From: Sepioteuthis lessoniana
Lineage: Eukaryota > Mollusca > Cephalopoda > Myopsida > Loliginidae
Direction: 5' to 3'
Assembly: GCA_963585895.1 (NCBI GenBank)
Contig: OY757939.1
Location: 62,829,646-62,893,645, forward strand
DNA: 64,000 nt
The notes beneath the pieces are model-generated. The model searched no databases. It was not told the origin of the DNA and saw nothing but the letters and a program-made list of their open reading frames with translations. Position numbers and translations under genes: made by a program. Positions 55,070 through 64,000 of the stretch are shown piece after piece; position 1 is the stretch's first letter, and each line of letters opens with the position of its first letter.

Positions 55070-55285
55070 TGACAGATGCTCGAAATTAGATTAAAAAGTT
55101 GATGATTTATCTAAAATTCTAATTGGTTCAAATGCTTTTTAACAATCTTGGAGGGAAAAGGATTTTGCGCGGCAAGTCAAATATTGTCGTCTGCGAATCT
55201 CAAAGAAATTTTAAAACGAGCACGTAAGTGCTGATTGGTCAATAAATGAAAAAACAAATACAAAAAGCACAGCTTCTCGAGCCCA
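55070..55285 (-). repeat. Dispersed repeat Y, copy 2 (inverted)
   Basis: Read on the minus strand: TTTATTGACCAATCAGC, GTTTTAAAATTTCTTTG, GACGACAATATTTGACTTG, TTTTCCCTCC and TCATCAACTTTTTAATC follow the order seen at 42,958-43,200. The SINE-A head abuts its right end. Confidence 0.7.
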
Positions 55286-55299
55286 TATTTGGCACAAGT

Positions 55300-55551
55300 A
55301 TTAACACTTCATATTAATATGGAAATCAGTTGACCTATCTATCTATCTATCTATCTTCGTCTGCTCACTTCTATCTACATCTCTATGTACGTATCTATCT
55401 ATTTATCTATCACTCTATTCCTCTCTATTCACATCAAACATTCTATCTGCCTGTCTCAGTGTGTTCATAGCTATCTGTAAATCTATCAATTTGTCCGTCT
55501 GTCTTAGTCTGTTCCTATCTATCTATCTATCTATCATATCTAATCTATTGA

Positions 55552-55608
<57 letters not shown>

Positions 55609-55706
55609 TATAAAGAAATGAAATTTTTTTACGTTTGTCTGTATTAATTTTTGTCATTCTGTCGATTTCTATCTGTTTATATCTATCTATCTATCTCGTC
55701 TAATCT

Positions 55707-55749
<43 letters not shown>

Positions 55750-55925
55750 ATAAATCAGACTAACCACTTTGTTATAAGTATTTAAGCGGTATCTCTCTAA
55801 AGAATAATAATAACTGGTTGGTTGGTTGGTTGGTTGGTTTTAGTTTGTCTGTATTAATGTTTGTCATTATGTCGATTTCTGTCTGTTCATATCAATCTGT
55901 CTGTCTGTCTGTCTCAGTCTATTCA

Positions 55926-55956
<31 letters not shown>

Positions 55957-55960
55957 TTTT
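55300..55960. repeat. ATCT/GATA, (AT)n and (GA)n microsatellite field
   Basis: ATCT blocks lie near 55,338, 55,518, 55,683 and 55,930. (AT)n(GA)n occurs at 55,553-55,608, (AT)n at 55,713-55,745, and (TTGG)n at 55,815-55,838. A TTTGTCATT/TGTCGATTTCT/ATCTATC motif set recurs three times, so the field is itself partly duplicated. Confidence 0.9.
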
Positions 55961-55964
55961 ATGG

Positions 55965-56256
55965 AGGTGCCTGTGGTGTAATGGTTATTGTCGTAAGAAA
56001 TGGACACGGCGACACGAGTTCAAATCTTGGACGAAACTGGTTGCATTTCACATAGCACTAATACCCTTGGGAAAGGTATGAATCCAATTATTCTCCCTCC
56101 AGCTATGGGCAAATAGTAGGGCAGACTGGGTTTTTCAGCCTTGTTGAGGCAACTAGTCTAGGAGAAGGAAAACTCTGAATTCAAACCTGTTAAACTCCGC
56201 TTAAAAATTGACCATGTGTCATATCCTGCCCGAGCGGAGGGGTTGGGTAAATATGG
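55965..56256 (+). mobile_element. SINE-B, full length, inserted in an ATCT repeat
   Basis: The head GGAGGTGCCTGTGGTGTAATG, B-box region GAGTTCAAATCTTGG, core CTTGGGAAAGGTATGAATCC, AGTAGGGCAGACTGGG and the 3' end GGAGGGGTTGGGTAAATAT are present. TCTATTCATATCTATC lies both before (from 55,918) and after (from 56,257), consistent with insertion into that sequence. This is one of the least diverged copies. Confidence 0.94.
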
Positions 56257-56470
56257 TCTATTCATATCTATCTATCTATCTATCTATTTCTGTCTGTCCT
56301 CACTATCTTCATTCGTTTTCACACTATTTTCACACTTAATGTTTTTGAGCATTGTACATATTTTTCTCAAAAGAAACAATGTGAACTCTAATCTAATTTT
56401 CAATGAACTCACCAGATGACAATGTCAGGTCACTAAACTGTTCAATCGATTTTAACTAAAAAGGTAAGAC
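56257..56470 (+). other. ATCT repeat and unassigned sequence
   Basis: An ATCT run at 56,263-56,288 is followed by mixed sequence. Nothing else is recognised. Confidence 0.6.
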
Positions 56471-57319
56471 GACGTCCTACATCTGCTGCCACTCTCCGGT
56501 CTGAAAAACCACCAAACGAGAAAATTTTCTGATTTTTATTTTTAAGAAATAATAACTTCTAGGAATATTACACGTCTTTATAAAATTTATTTTATTTTTG
56601 TAATAGCCGAAATTGCATTTGGCAGTATCACAAAATATTTTTGTAACCTTGACAACTGCCATATGATGTCTCCTCCTCCTCCTCCTCCTCCTCCTCCTTT
56701 TACATAAAATCCAGTATATGTATCCCATGTGTTCGATCTTTCATTTCTAACAAAAAAAAAATGAATTAATTACTTAACTTCTACACTAATTCCAAAGATC
56801 AATCTTTCTGTTTATCAATATAGAAAGTTATCGAACAGAAATATAAATAAACATTCAGATAGATAGATTGATAGATAGATAGATAGATAGAAAGACTGAC
56901 AAATAAATAGTCACATACATACATACATACATACATACATACCTACATAAAAATGCAGTTTGAGGGGGAAAAGACTCATGCTCATACATGCATATATATA
57001 TATATATATATATATGGCGGGGCAGCAGTCTTTCATTTAAGCATGTTTGATCAAATTATAAAGACACATTTTTGTATATATAGTTTTATTAAGATTCTTT
57101 CAAGTTTCCTGATAAGTGTCTTGGTTTCAGGTTGGAATTGGATGAATTTACCAAAATTGTCCCGAGCGCTTTTCCAAACATACAGAGACCATTGAAAGGA
57201 TCTTGATAAAATTATATATACAAAATGCGTCTTTATTATTTAATCAACCTTGCTTAGATATATATTTAGAAATTGAGATAGATAGATAGATAGATACATA
57301 CATACATACATACATACAT
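56471..57319. other. Interval with simple repeats, no gene recognised
   Basis: (CTC)n at 56,670-56,698, GATA at 56,858-56,890, (CATA)n at 56,915-56,942, (AT)n at 56,992-57,014, and GATA then (CATA)n at 57,276-57,320. The short frames match nothing I know. Confidence 0.6.
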
Positions 57320-57575
57320 AGAGATAGTGCTCGTGGTGTAATGGACACAGCGGCATGACATCAAATCTGATTGGATTTCACATAGCACTAATGCTGTTGG
57401 AAAAAGTACGAATGCAATTATTCTCCTTCCAGCTATGGTTAAATAGTAGGGCAGACTGCGTTCTTTAGTCATCGTTAGGCAACCAGTCTTGGAGAATGAA
57501 AACTCTGAATTCAAATCTGATAAACTGACCTTGTGTCACATCCTGCTCGTGCAGAGGGGTCGGTAAATACATACA
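57320..57575 (+). mobile_element. SINE-B with shortened head region
   Basis: GTGCTCGTGGTGTAATGG is followed by a B-box region missing about 25 bp. The core is diverged (GTTGGAAAAAGTACGAATGC), the AGTAGGGCAGACTGCG block follows, and the 3' end GGGGTCGGTAAATACATAC leads into CATA/GATA repeats. It is flanked on both sides by CATA/GATA repeats. Confidence 0.88.
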
Positions 57576-57655
57576 TACAGAGATATAGATAGAAGGTAAC
57601 AGACGATCATAGATAAATAGATAGATAGGAACAGACTGATTGATAGGAACAGACT

Positions 57656-57706
<51 letters not shown>

Positions 57707-57708
57707 GC
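57576..57708. repeat. (GATA)n microsatellite
   Basis: Interrupted GATA repeats, with the purest run at 57,652-57,706. Confidence 0.97.
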
Positions 57709-57915
57709 ACCTGTATATACGTTTAATTATCTGTGTATCTTTTTGATCAGACGTAGCCAGAATTATGTTATCAGTAACCGGATGAGATAGTATGGTCGGA
57801 AACATGGATGTCTCTATTATGGAAAACAAAGGATTATAACAAGTCCTTCCATGTGTTAAGCTAATTTGTTATCTTTCCTCAAACTGATACAAAACCCTTC
57901 TCCTTTATTGATTCA
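57709..57915. other. Short unassigned spacer
   Basis: Mixed sequence between GATA and CTT repeats. Nothing is recognised. Confidence 0.5.
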
Positions 57916-58168
57916 TATCTTCTTCTTCTTCTTCTTCTTCTTCTTCTTCTTCTTCTTCTTCTTCTTGTCTTTCCTCTGGCAACTTCTTTTTCTTCTTTAC
58001 CATTTTTCTTTTTCTTTTCTTCCCTCTCAGTCTGTATATTTTCTTCTTCTTCTTCTTCTTCTTCTTCTTCTTCTTCTTGCACTTCATTATAACTCTTTCT
58101 TTTTTTTTCTTCTTGGCCTTTTCTTTTTTCTTTTCTTTACTATTTTTCCTGCTACTTTTTTTCTGCTA

Positions 58169-58199
<31 letters not shown>

Positions 58200-58308
58200 C
58201 TTCTTCTTCTTCTTCTTCTTCTTCTTCTTCTTCTAAACATGCACGCACACACACGTACACACACACACACAAACAAACACAAACACACACACACACACAC
58301 ACACACAT
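57916..58308 (+). repeat. (TTC)n pyrimidine tract followed by (CA)n
   Basis: Pure (TTC)n blocks lie at 57,919-57,966, 58,042-58,078 and 58,168-58,234, separated by TTTC/TTTTC-rich spacers. (CA)n lies at 58,245-58,307. The plus strand is nearly all pyrimidine to 58,235. The poly-Phe/Leu/Ser and poly-Glu frames are shadows. Confidence 0.96.
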
Positions 58309-58600
58309 GTGAGCCAATCAATATACGAATTCATATATTACTAATATTTCCATTTTGCTGATGTATAACTGCCACCCAGGAAAAATTAGCAGATGTTAGA
58401 CTCTTATTAATGATGCATTTAATATATTCTAACTCAAAGGATTAAGTATTTCCCGAACGAAATTGCAACCCAATAATTTTTAGAGGTCTACGTTCACACT
58501 GAAAGGGATTCTAATCATCCAAATTCTAGATATAATATAATATAGATGATTATGAGATGCTAATAAGACTTAAATCTAAGCAGATAAAAAAACTGTATCT
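58309..58600. other. AT-rich spacer, nothing recognised
   Basis: No gene, SINE or terminal repeat that I can support. Confidence 0.5.
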
Positions 58601-58819
58601 TGATCTGCTTTTATCTATCTCTCTATTTATCTATCTATGCTTGTTCACTATCTATCTATCTATCGATCTATTTATCTATCTATCTAGATAGATAGATAGA
58701 TTTTGGTAAGTTCACAACCTATCTATTGATCAAAGTCTGCTTTTATCTATCTCTCTATTTATCTATCTATGCCTGTTCACTATCTATCTATCTATATATA
58801 TATATATATATATATATTG

Positions 58820-58858
<39 letters not shown>

Positions 58859-58935
58859 CTTTGGTCAGTTCACAACCTATCTATTGATCAAAGTCTGCTT
58901 TTATCTATCTCTCTAAGTTTATCTATCTGTCTGTC
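58601..58935. repeat. Tandem duplication with inverted ATCT/GATA palindromes
   Basis: A block containing CTGCTTTTATCTATCTCTC, (ATCT)n, then (GATA)n and GTTCACAACCTATCTATTG occurs twice (from about 58,606 and 58,736). A partial third copy starts at about 58,889. Each block is an ATCT...GATA inverted repeat, with (AT)n at the centre of the second. Confidence 0.92.
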
Positions 58936-59024
58936 TTACCATGGAAATTTGAAGGACTTAGATTTGCATTTGAAGTATGCATATTTTATGGAATTAATAA
59001 AAATCAATGTGCCAAGTCGAATTA

Positions 59025-59425
59025 GTTTTGTTTGGTTTTATTTCATATCAACCATTGTTGATTATTTAATGCGAAATCCTGTTTTTACATATATATTGAA
59101 TATATTATTTGTAAACCCATCTTGCAGATAAACAGAGTTAAATCATCAAACAGTTCTATTTCTAGCAATTCAATTTAGTAAGAGTCATTTGCACCCAGTT
59201 TAAATGTCAAATAGTTCTATTTGACCAATAGATAGAACCCTATCAGGTGCTATTAGTTTGGGCCCAAGTGGACCAAGGAGTAATGGCAATGAAAGGGGTA
59301 CTCCGGCATTACTAGAGTATGACCACCAGATTATTTAATGTCATATATTAGGACACTCATGGAGGAGTGGTCTTACTTTTTTGTAGAGATGCAGTTCTCG
59401 CAGCCGACTGGGCTGCCGCCAAGTC
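59025..59425 (-). mobile_element. SINE-D, near full length
   Basis: Inverted tail TTTGGTTTTATTTCATATC, hairpin, internal AACAGTTCTATTTCTAGC motifs, body ACCAATAGATAGAACCC and TGAAAGGGGTACTCC, head end near 59,413 (CGCAGCCGACTGGGC). Confidence 0.88.
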
Positions 59426-59532
59426 GAAGATAGGTAAGTAATCACAAGATCAATTGATAAACAGATATATTAATTCAGAGATCCAAGTTACTTAAGGTGG
59501 GCGTTAAACTAGCTGCCTATCTCGCTCAATCT

Positions 59533-59539
<7 letters not shown>

Positions 59540-59567
<28 letters not shown>

Positions 59568-60576
59568 GTAAATGTTTGTTACTAACCGATAATCTCCAGT
59601 TTTATACCACTAATTTGTTTAAAATTTTCAGAGAGTATTTTATTCGAATTCAGGAGTGTTTTATATACTTATTATCCAAAAATATTACAATAATTAACAA
59701 AGATATTTCTAATAAGTCGTTTTTCTCCGAGAAAAGCCGAACGCGAAAAAATAACTTCCGTTTTCCAAGAATTTTACACGTGATTTATTTTTTCTGCTTT
59801 GTCACTTTTCTTTCTTTTTTGGTTGACTTAAACAGAGACACTAAACTTTAAACCATATTTCGTTGGTTCAGTAGTAATCTTTTTTTATTCTAACGAATTG
59901 TTTACAAAATATTTTCTTATATTTTTTCAATATTCCTTTTTGTGTTTAATTTCAACGAAAGACATCCATTAAAAAGTTTTCTTTCTTAACCCATTTTTTG
60001 TTGGTTCAGTAGTAACGAATAGTTTACTAAATATTTTATTTTATTTTTTTCAATATGACATTTTTTTCTCTTAAACTTCAACGAAAGACATCTATATAAA
60101 TAAAAATGTAAATGTTTGTTACTAACCGATAAACTCCAGTTTTATACCACTAATTGGTTTAAAATTTTGTGAGAGTATTTTATTCGAATACGGGCTTGTT
60201 TTTATATACTTAACATCCAAAAATATTACAATCATTAAAAAAAATACTTTTAATAAGTCGTTTTTTTCGCGAGAAAAGCCGAACGCAAATTATGAAAGTA
60301 AGCATTACATTCGTTTTCCAAGAATTTTACACGTGAATTTTTTTTTCTGCCTTTATCGCTTTTATTTCTTTTTTTGGTTAACTTGGGCAATCATATGTTG
60401 CCTGTTCCAGAGTCGGCAATCCAGACAATCTCTTTATCTACACGGAAACTGGAACTACCAAGAATATTGTGTACTCACAAAAATTGGAAAATTAAACATA
60501 TTAGAAACATGCATTTTCTTTTTTTTTTCACATTTCAACAAACTGAGCCACAGCAACGGGTGACCAGGTTCAGCTA

Positions 60577-60577
<1 letters not shown>
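59540..60577 (+). mobile_element. Non-autonomous Helitron with duplicated 5' region
   Basis: The 3' end CAACGGGTGACCAGGTTC then AGCTAG lies at 60,554-60,577 and is followed by T, matching the Helitron CTRR end with insertion before T. A full copy starts with TCTATATAAATAAAAATG at 60,091, preceded by A, giving a 487-bp element. A second copy of its 5' part (AAATGTAAATGTTTGTTAC through TTTTACACGTGATTTATTT) occupies 59,562-59,850 and is followed by two copies of a ~125-bp block (TTGGTTCAGTAGTAA to TTCAACGAAAGACATC). No helicase/Rep coding is present. Confidence 0.8.
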
Positions 60578-60618
<41 letters not shown>

Positions 60619-60690
60619 GCGAATATAATTTTGTCTACGCACTCTGCTATTAGTATTTAAGAGATATTTTTCTTAAGATTTATAACGACT
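60578..60690. other. (AT)n and short spacer
   Basis: (AT)n directly follows the Helitron end to about 60,613, then unassigned sequence. Confidence 0.6.
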
Positions 60691-60840
60691 GCTTGCTTGC
60701 TTGGTTTTACGGCATGTCAACCTTTGTTGGGTTATTTAATGACGAAGTCGGTCTTTTTAAACAAGCAGTTATACGATTTTAATGATGTAATGAGAATAAT
60801 CATTTTTGACCAATAAAAGCTTCAATTTTCGCTTGTCGTT
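60691..60840 (-). mobile_element. SINE tail fragment
   Basis: TGCTTGGTTTTACGGCATGTC and GGGTTATTTAATGACG form an inverted hairpin tail. No body follows. Confidence 0.65.
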
Positions 60841-61240
60841 TCTTTTTTTAATGGCATATCAAACTTCGTGGGTTATTTAACGCCAAAGCCATCCTTGTAG
60901 GAGAACAGTAGTGGTACTATTTAACCCATTGCTTTCAGGGAAGTGAGTTCATACCTTTTCCAAGGGTATTAGTCCTTGGGAAAGGTATGAATCCAATTAT
61001 TCTCCCTCCAGCTATGGGTATATAGTAGGGCAGACTGGGTTCTTCAGCCTTGGTGAGGAAACTAGTCTAGGAGAAGGAAAACTCTGAATTCAAACCTGTT
61101 AAACTCCGCTTAAAAATTGACCTTGTGTCATATCCTGCCCGAGCGGAGGATTAGTCCTAAAGTGATCGTAATAGCATGACTGGACTTCGCTTACTACGAC
61201 GTCGCAATCCAACACCTTAGCCAAAGAGACACCTGCCTTG
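60841..61240 (-). mobile_element. SINE-A interrupted by a truncated SINE-B
   Basis: Inverted tail TTTTTTTAATGGCATATC, hairpin, AGTGGTACTATTTAACCC and the core to 60,976 are followed by a 173-bp insert. The head half resumes at 61,159 (AAGTGATCGTAATAGC) and ends near GAGACACCTG. The A-type head is diverged. Confidence 0.9.
60977..61149 (+). mobile_element. SINE-B 3' half nested in SINE-A, 9-bp target duplication
   Basis: The insert begins exactly at the core (TGGGAAAGGTATGAATCC) and ends at the SINE-B 3' region (CTGCCCGAGCGGAGG). ATTAGTCCT occurs at 60,968-60,976 and 61,150-61,158. This is a 5'-truncated retroposition starting in the shared core. Confidence 0.92.
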
Positions 61241-61249
61241 CAATATATT

Positions 61250-61745
61250 TTTGTTTCTTTCTTTGGTTTAAAGGCATATCACTTCCCTTTCTCTCTGTTT
61301 TGCTAATCATGATTGTCTATCGACTTCCGAATTTTTGATTTTATTGATTTGGCCTTGAATGTATTCTGGTTGTTCTTTTTCAAGCTATTCAGTTAAATGG
61401 TTTCAAGTATTGCTATGTATTACCAACAATTCAATTAAATATCAGTCATTTATTTACACTATTAAATGTAAAAACTGTTCTATTTCAAACAATTCAGTTT
61501 AGCATAAGTACACATTTTAGTTCTATTTGATCCATATATAGGACCCTATCATGTGCTACTACTCCGGACAGAGTGGACCTGAGAGCGATGGCAATAAAGG
61601 GGTACTCCGCATTCCCCAAAGTTCCAGCATTACTGGAGCCTCACAATCAGATTGTTTGATGTCATTATAAGGACAATCGTTGGAGGTGGGGGTCTTACCC
61701 CTCTGCAGAGATACAACATTCTACTGCACCAACCGATTGGACCAT
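61250..61745 (-). mobile_element. SINE-D, full-length type
   Basis: Inverted tail TTTCTTTGGTTTAAAGGC, an odd middle with TTTCTCTCTGTTTTGC, the internal motif GTTAAATGGTTTCAAGTATT, body ATATAGGACCCTATC and AATAAAGGGGTACTCC, and the head end near 61,740 (CACCAACCGATTGGACC). The head abuts a LINE fragment with no gap. Confidence 0.85.
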
Positions 61746-62345
61746 ATTCGTCATTTGGAGTATATCTTTCAGGTGTCTCTTGAATAGTATCAAACGTGTT
61801 TCTTACAGTCACCGTATAATGATTTCTTATATTACAATTAGTGAGTGAACACCAATCATATTGTGAAATTTTAATTGTTTCTTTCTTGCTTTTGTGATGA
61901 CTAAGCGATTCTTTGCCTAGACAATTTTGTGATCGGAAAATACACCAGCAAAAAAGGAGTATGCTTCAGAGTTCTAAATGGTAGTTATCCACATCTTGTT
62001 CGTGAATATATAATCTAGCTGTACTTCACAGTTATTTGCGTTGGTTTCCATCCATAGTTTTCCCTCTTTGGGGATTTGATGTTTTGGAGTAAATATCTGG
62101 TAGATTGTCATCATTTCTATTTGGTGATTTGCGTAAGTAGAATTTATTATTTGGGTTCTTCCCAATATGAGTATTCATGTCTCCCCCGGTGATTAGAACG
62201 TTATGTTTAGGAATGTGTCGAGAAAGGGATCATAGCTGATTGTAGAAGGTGATTATGTCCGTTTCATCGCCGGCATCTTTGTGGCCGTAACAAAAGTCGA
62301 TTGTCGTGCTGGGGTTGCCGTTAAATGAGGTAACATCATTCTCAT
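61746..62345 (-). mobile_element. RTE-like LINE, endonuclease part and linker, broken
   Basis: On the minus strand, TDIITFYNQL, PKHNVLITGGDMNTHIGK, NNKFYLRKSPNRND, GKLWMETNANN and VQLDYIFTNKMW follow the order of an apurinic-type LINE endonuclease. IGGDMN-like and QLDYIF are its signature blocks. Further on, TIKISQYDWCSLTN and RNTFDTIQE...TPNDEYG give the linker leading toward the reverse transcriptase. Stops interrupt it. It fits the same family as the reverse transcriptase at 40.5 kb, whose endonuclease is missing. Confidence 0.85.
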
Positions 62346-62760
62346 AAGCTCATGCCTACATTTCTACTTTTAAGATCTTATTTATACGTATATTTTTTAT
62401 TTAGTTAGGAGAAGGAGGATTATCATATTTTCTTCTCTCTGCCATTTGACATTTTCAACACTTTTATATAAAGTTAAGCATATGAAGTAATTTTTTTTTT
62501 ATTTTTGGGGATTAGGATTGGGAACATCGGAATTTTATTTTACCCGGCTACGAAAGACCAATCTTGCTATTATCATTTTAAGCTGATTTCGTATCCCAAA
62601 TATATGTATTCATGTTAAATTAAAAACAACAGACAAGGAAGAATATATAATTTTTTTTAAAAAGATTTTCTTTTTAGCGAACTGAAGAATGGAAATCTGG
62701 ATTAAATAAATTTAAATATCGCCCGGCAAGTTGCGAGTTTTCAGCGTTTTCGGTTGTGTC
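62346..62760. other. AT-rich interval, nothing recognised
   Basis: No gene or SINE boxes. The region leads into a minisatellite. Confidence 0.5.
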
Positions 62761-63260
62761 TCCTGTCATTTTCAAAAATATTACGGTTTGTTTTCACTGT
62801 ATCTCTAACCATTTGCAAAAATATCAAAATTAGTTTCTGTTAGATTTGAATAAAGTTGATTATCGTTGTCAATAGCTATTTTCAAAAATATTACAATTTG
62901 TTTTTATAGGGTTTAAACAAGGCTAATTTTCAATGTATCTCAGGCCATCTTTAAATATTATAACTTGTTTTTATAGAATTTGAAGAAGGCGTATTTTCAT
63001 TATATCTCAAGACATCTAAAAAAGATATTACTACTTGTTTTTAGATTTAAACAAGGCGTGTATTCAATGTATCCCAAGCCATTTTCAAAAATATTAAAAT
63101 TAGTTTTTATAGAATTTAAAGAAGGCAGATTTTCTATGTATGCAAATCCATTTTCAAAAATACAACAATTTGTTTTTGTAAGATTTAAAAAAGGTTGATT
63201 TTCGTTATCTCCAGCTATTTAAAAAATATTACAATTTGCTTTTAAAGGATTTAAACAATT
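62761..63260 (+). repeat. 69-bp minisatellite, about seven degenerate units
   Basis: Units hold CATTTTCAAAAATATTA, TTAGTTTTTATAGAATTT, AAAGAAGGC and TTTTCAATGTATCTC. The cleanest unit is 69 bp (23 codons), so an open frame at 62,980-63,198 shows repeats ending in FKEGRFSMYANPFSKI-like blocks. Older units vary in length, so I treat it as non-coding. Confidence 0.88.
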
Positions 63261-63267
63261 CAAAAAT

Positions 63268-63400
63268 TCTATTCCCTAGATTGCTCCACATTACCCTTGA
63301 TCAGTACCTTATAATGCTGAATGGCAAGGCAGCATCAAGTACCATTTCTTGAGTCTTTGGTATAACTCGACCTAGGATGAACCCTGGTCTTCCGGACAAT
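63268..63400 (-). mobile_element. SINE-C 5' part
   Basis: Inverted: CCCTAGATTGCTCCAC, AGTACCTTATAATGCTGA, TTGGTATAACTCGACC, then the B-box region near CTAGGATGAACCCTGG. It is followed by (AT)n at 63,400-63,420, so the head's first bases are lost. Confidence 0.85.
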
Positions 63401-63475
63401 ATATATATATATATATATATAATATCAAAGAACGAAAACTGAATGGATATATACTATGGCATTATAAATTTATTT

Positions 63476-63775
63476 CAACAAGTACCTGGAACTTGCTAAG
63501 GAATTGAAAAAATTATGGAACATGAAGGTGACAAATATACCGATCGTGATTGGTGCTGTTGATACAGTCACCAAAGGCTTATTAAAGGGAGTGGAGGACA
63601 TGGAAATAAGAGGACGAGTGGAGACCATCCAAACTACTACATTATTGAGAACGGCCAGAATACTGAGAAGAGTCCTGGAGACTTGAGGAAACTTGCTGTC
63701 ACTCAAACTCCAGTGAAAGATAATCAGTTAAAATTGATATGAAAAACTTTCAAGGAGTAAATAATAATAAAGAAA
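63476..63775 (+). mobile_element. LINE 3'-end element, copy 3, truncated
   Basis: It starts mid-protein (LAKELKKLWNMKVTNIPIV) and runs through GAVDTVTKGLLKGVEDME and LLRTARILRRVLET to the stop at 63,684. The 3' UTR (CTTGCTGTCACTCAAACTCC) and AAT-rich end follow. It is more diverged than copies 1 and 2, and the common 5' start is missing. Confidence 0.82.
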
Positions 63776-64000
63776 TAAAAATAAAAATAGAAATGAAAAA
63801 ATAAAAATAAAAATAATTTCTTTAATAATAAAAAATCACAAACATAATATAAGAAAAAACACCGCTTATAACAACAGGTGGGATTTCTTTTCTTTCTTCG
63901 ATAGTACAGATATATATTTGCTCTGTATAAGAGTTTTTCTATATATATTCTTATATATTAATAATCATAGATTAAGCCCTCCGTTAAGATTATATGAAAC
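63776..64000. other. A-rich end of window, nothing recognised
   Basis: A/T-rich sequence with AAATAAAAAT repeats following the LINE tail. No further feature is seen. Confidence 0.5.

Noticed and set aside
60333-60563. 76-codon frame within the Helitron 3' part
   Set aside because: Low-complexity Phe-rich start and no helicase or Rep motif. It is chance within a non-autonomous element.

Overview
The window looks like intergenic chromatin from an octopus-type cephalopod. It is AT-rich and crowded with several tRNA-derived SINE families. Two of them share a central core, and two share a 3' tail of the GGCATTAAATAACC...GGTTGATATGCC type ending in AAACCAAACC. The organism call is recognition of repeat style plus inference, not a database match. 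I found no supportable host protein-coding gene, tRNA gene, rRNA gene or CRISPR array. Every long open frame is explained by tandem repeats or by transposon remnants.

Layout. 1-12,422 is one continuous 54-bp satellite (about 230 units, cut by the left window edge) with nested higher-order structure. After a 420-bp gap, a second, unrelated array (12,841-13,583) also has an exact 54-bp period and is packed with AATAAA hexamers. 14.1-14.9 kb is a polypurine tract. 15-25 kb carries LTR fossils, a promoter-like repeat, a 158-bp palindrome with a hammerhead-like core, SINEs, and a 1.6-kb pyrimidine minisatellite. 25.7-31.9 kb is a mosaic built on SINE-D tails and its internal ~55-60 bp motif, with SINE-A, SINE-C, a solo LTR, a Penelope-type hammerhead-like remnant, a mariner copy and a LINE 3' end placed in it. 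32-40 kb holds simple repeats, a split minisatellite, nested SINEs (including an A/B chimera with an 18-bp target duplication) and a second mariner copy. 40.5-41.9 kb is an RTE-like LINE reverse transcriptase, and the matching endonuclease part lies on the other strand at 61.7-62.3 kb. 44.1-44.8 kb is a long-TIR foldback element wedged between microsatellites. 49.2-51.0 kb is a Penelope-like element with GIY-YIG endonuclease and inverted terminal copies. 53.66-54.81 kb is a solo LTR with a 4-bp target duplication. 55-59 kb is dominated by GATA/ATCT/CTT microsatellites. 59.5-60.6 kb is a Helitron, and 62.8-63.3 kb a 69-bp minisatellite.

Working labels used below. SINE-A: tRNA-like head, core, hairpin tail. 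SINE-B: tRNA-like head, the same core, a different 3' part ending GGTTGGTAAATA. SINE-C: tRNA-like head ACATTGGCATGATGG, 3' end in GCCAACTTTACTTAC. SINE-D: about 410 bp or more, no clear tRNA head, internal repeated motif, same hairpin tail as SINE-A. SINE-E: short tRNA-headed element. The elements interact as parasites of parasites: LINEs probably move the SINEs, and SINEs insert into each other, often close to the shared core.

The best leads are the two hammerhead-like folds, the inverted-terminus Penelope-like element, the chimeric SINE with a perfect target duplication, and the higher-order satellite with one reading frame that stays open for 9.7 kb. All calls are by eye. Boundaries of diverged repeats are good to roughly 10-20 bp.
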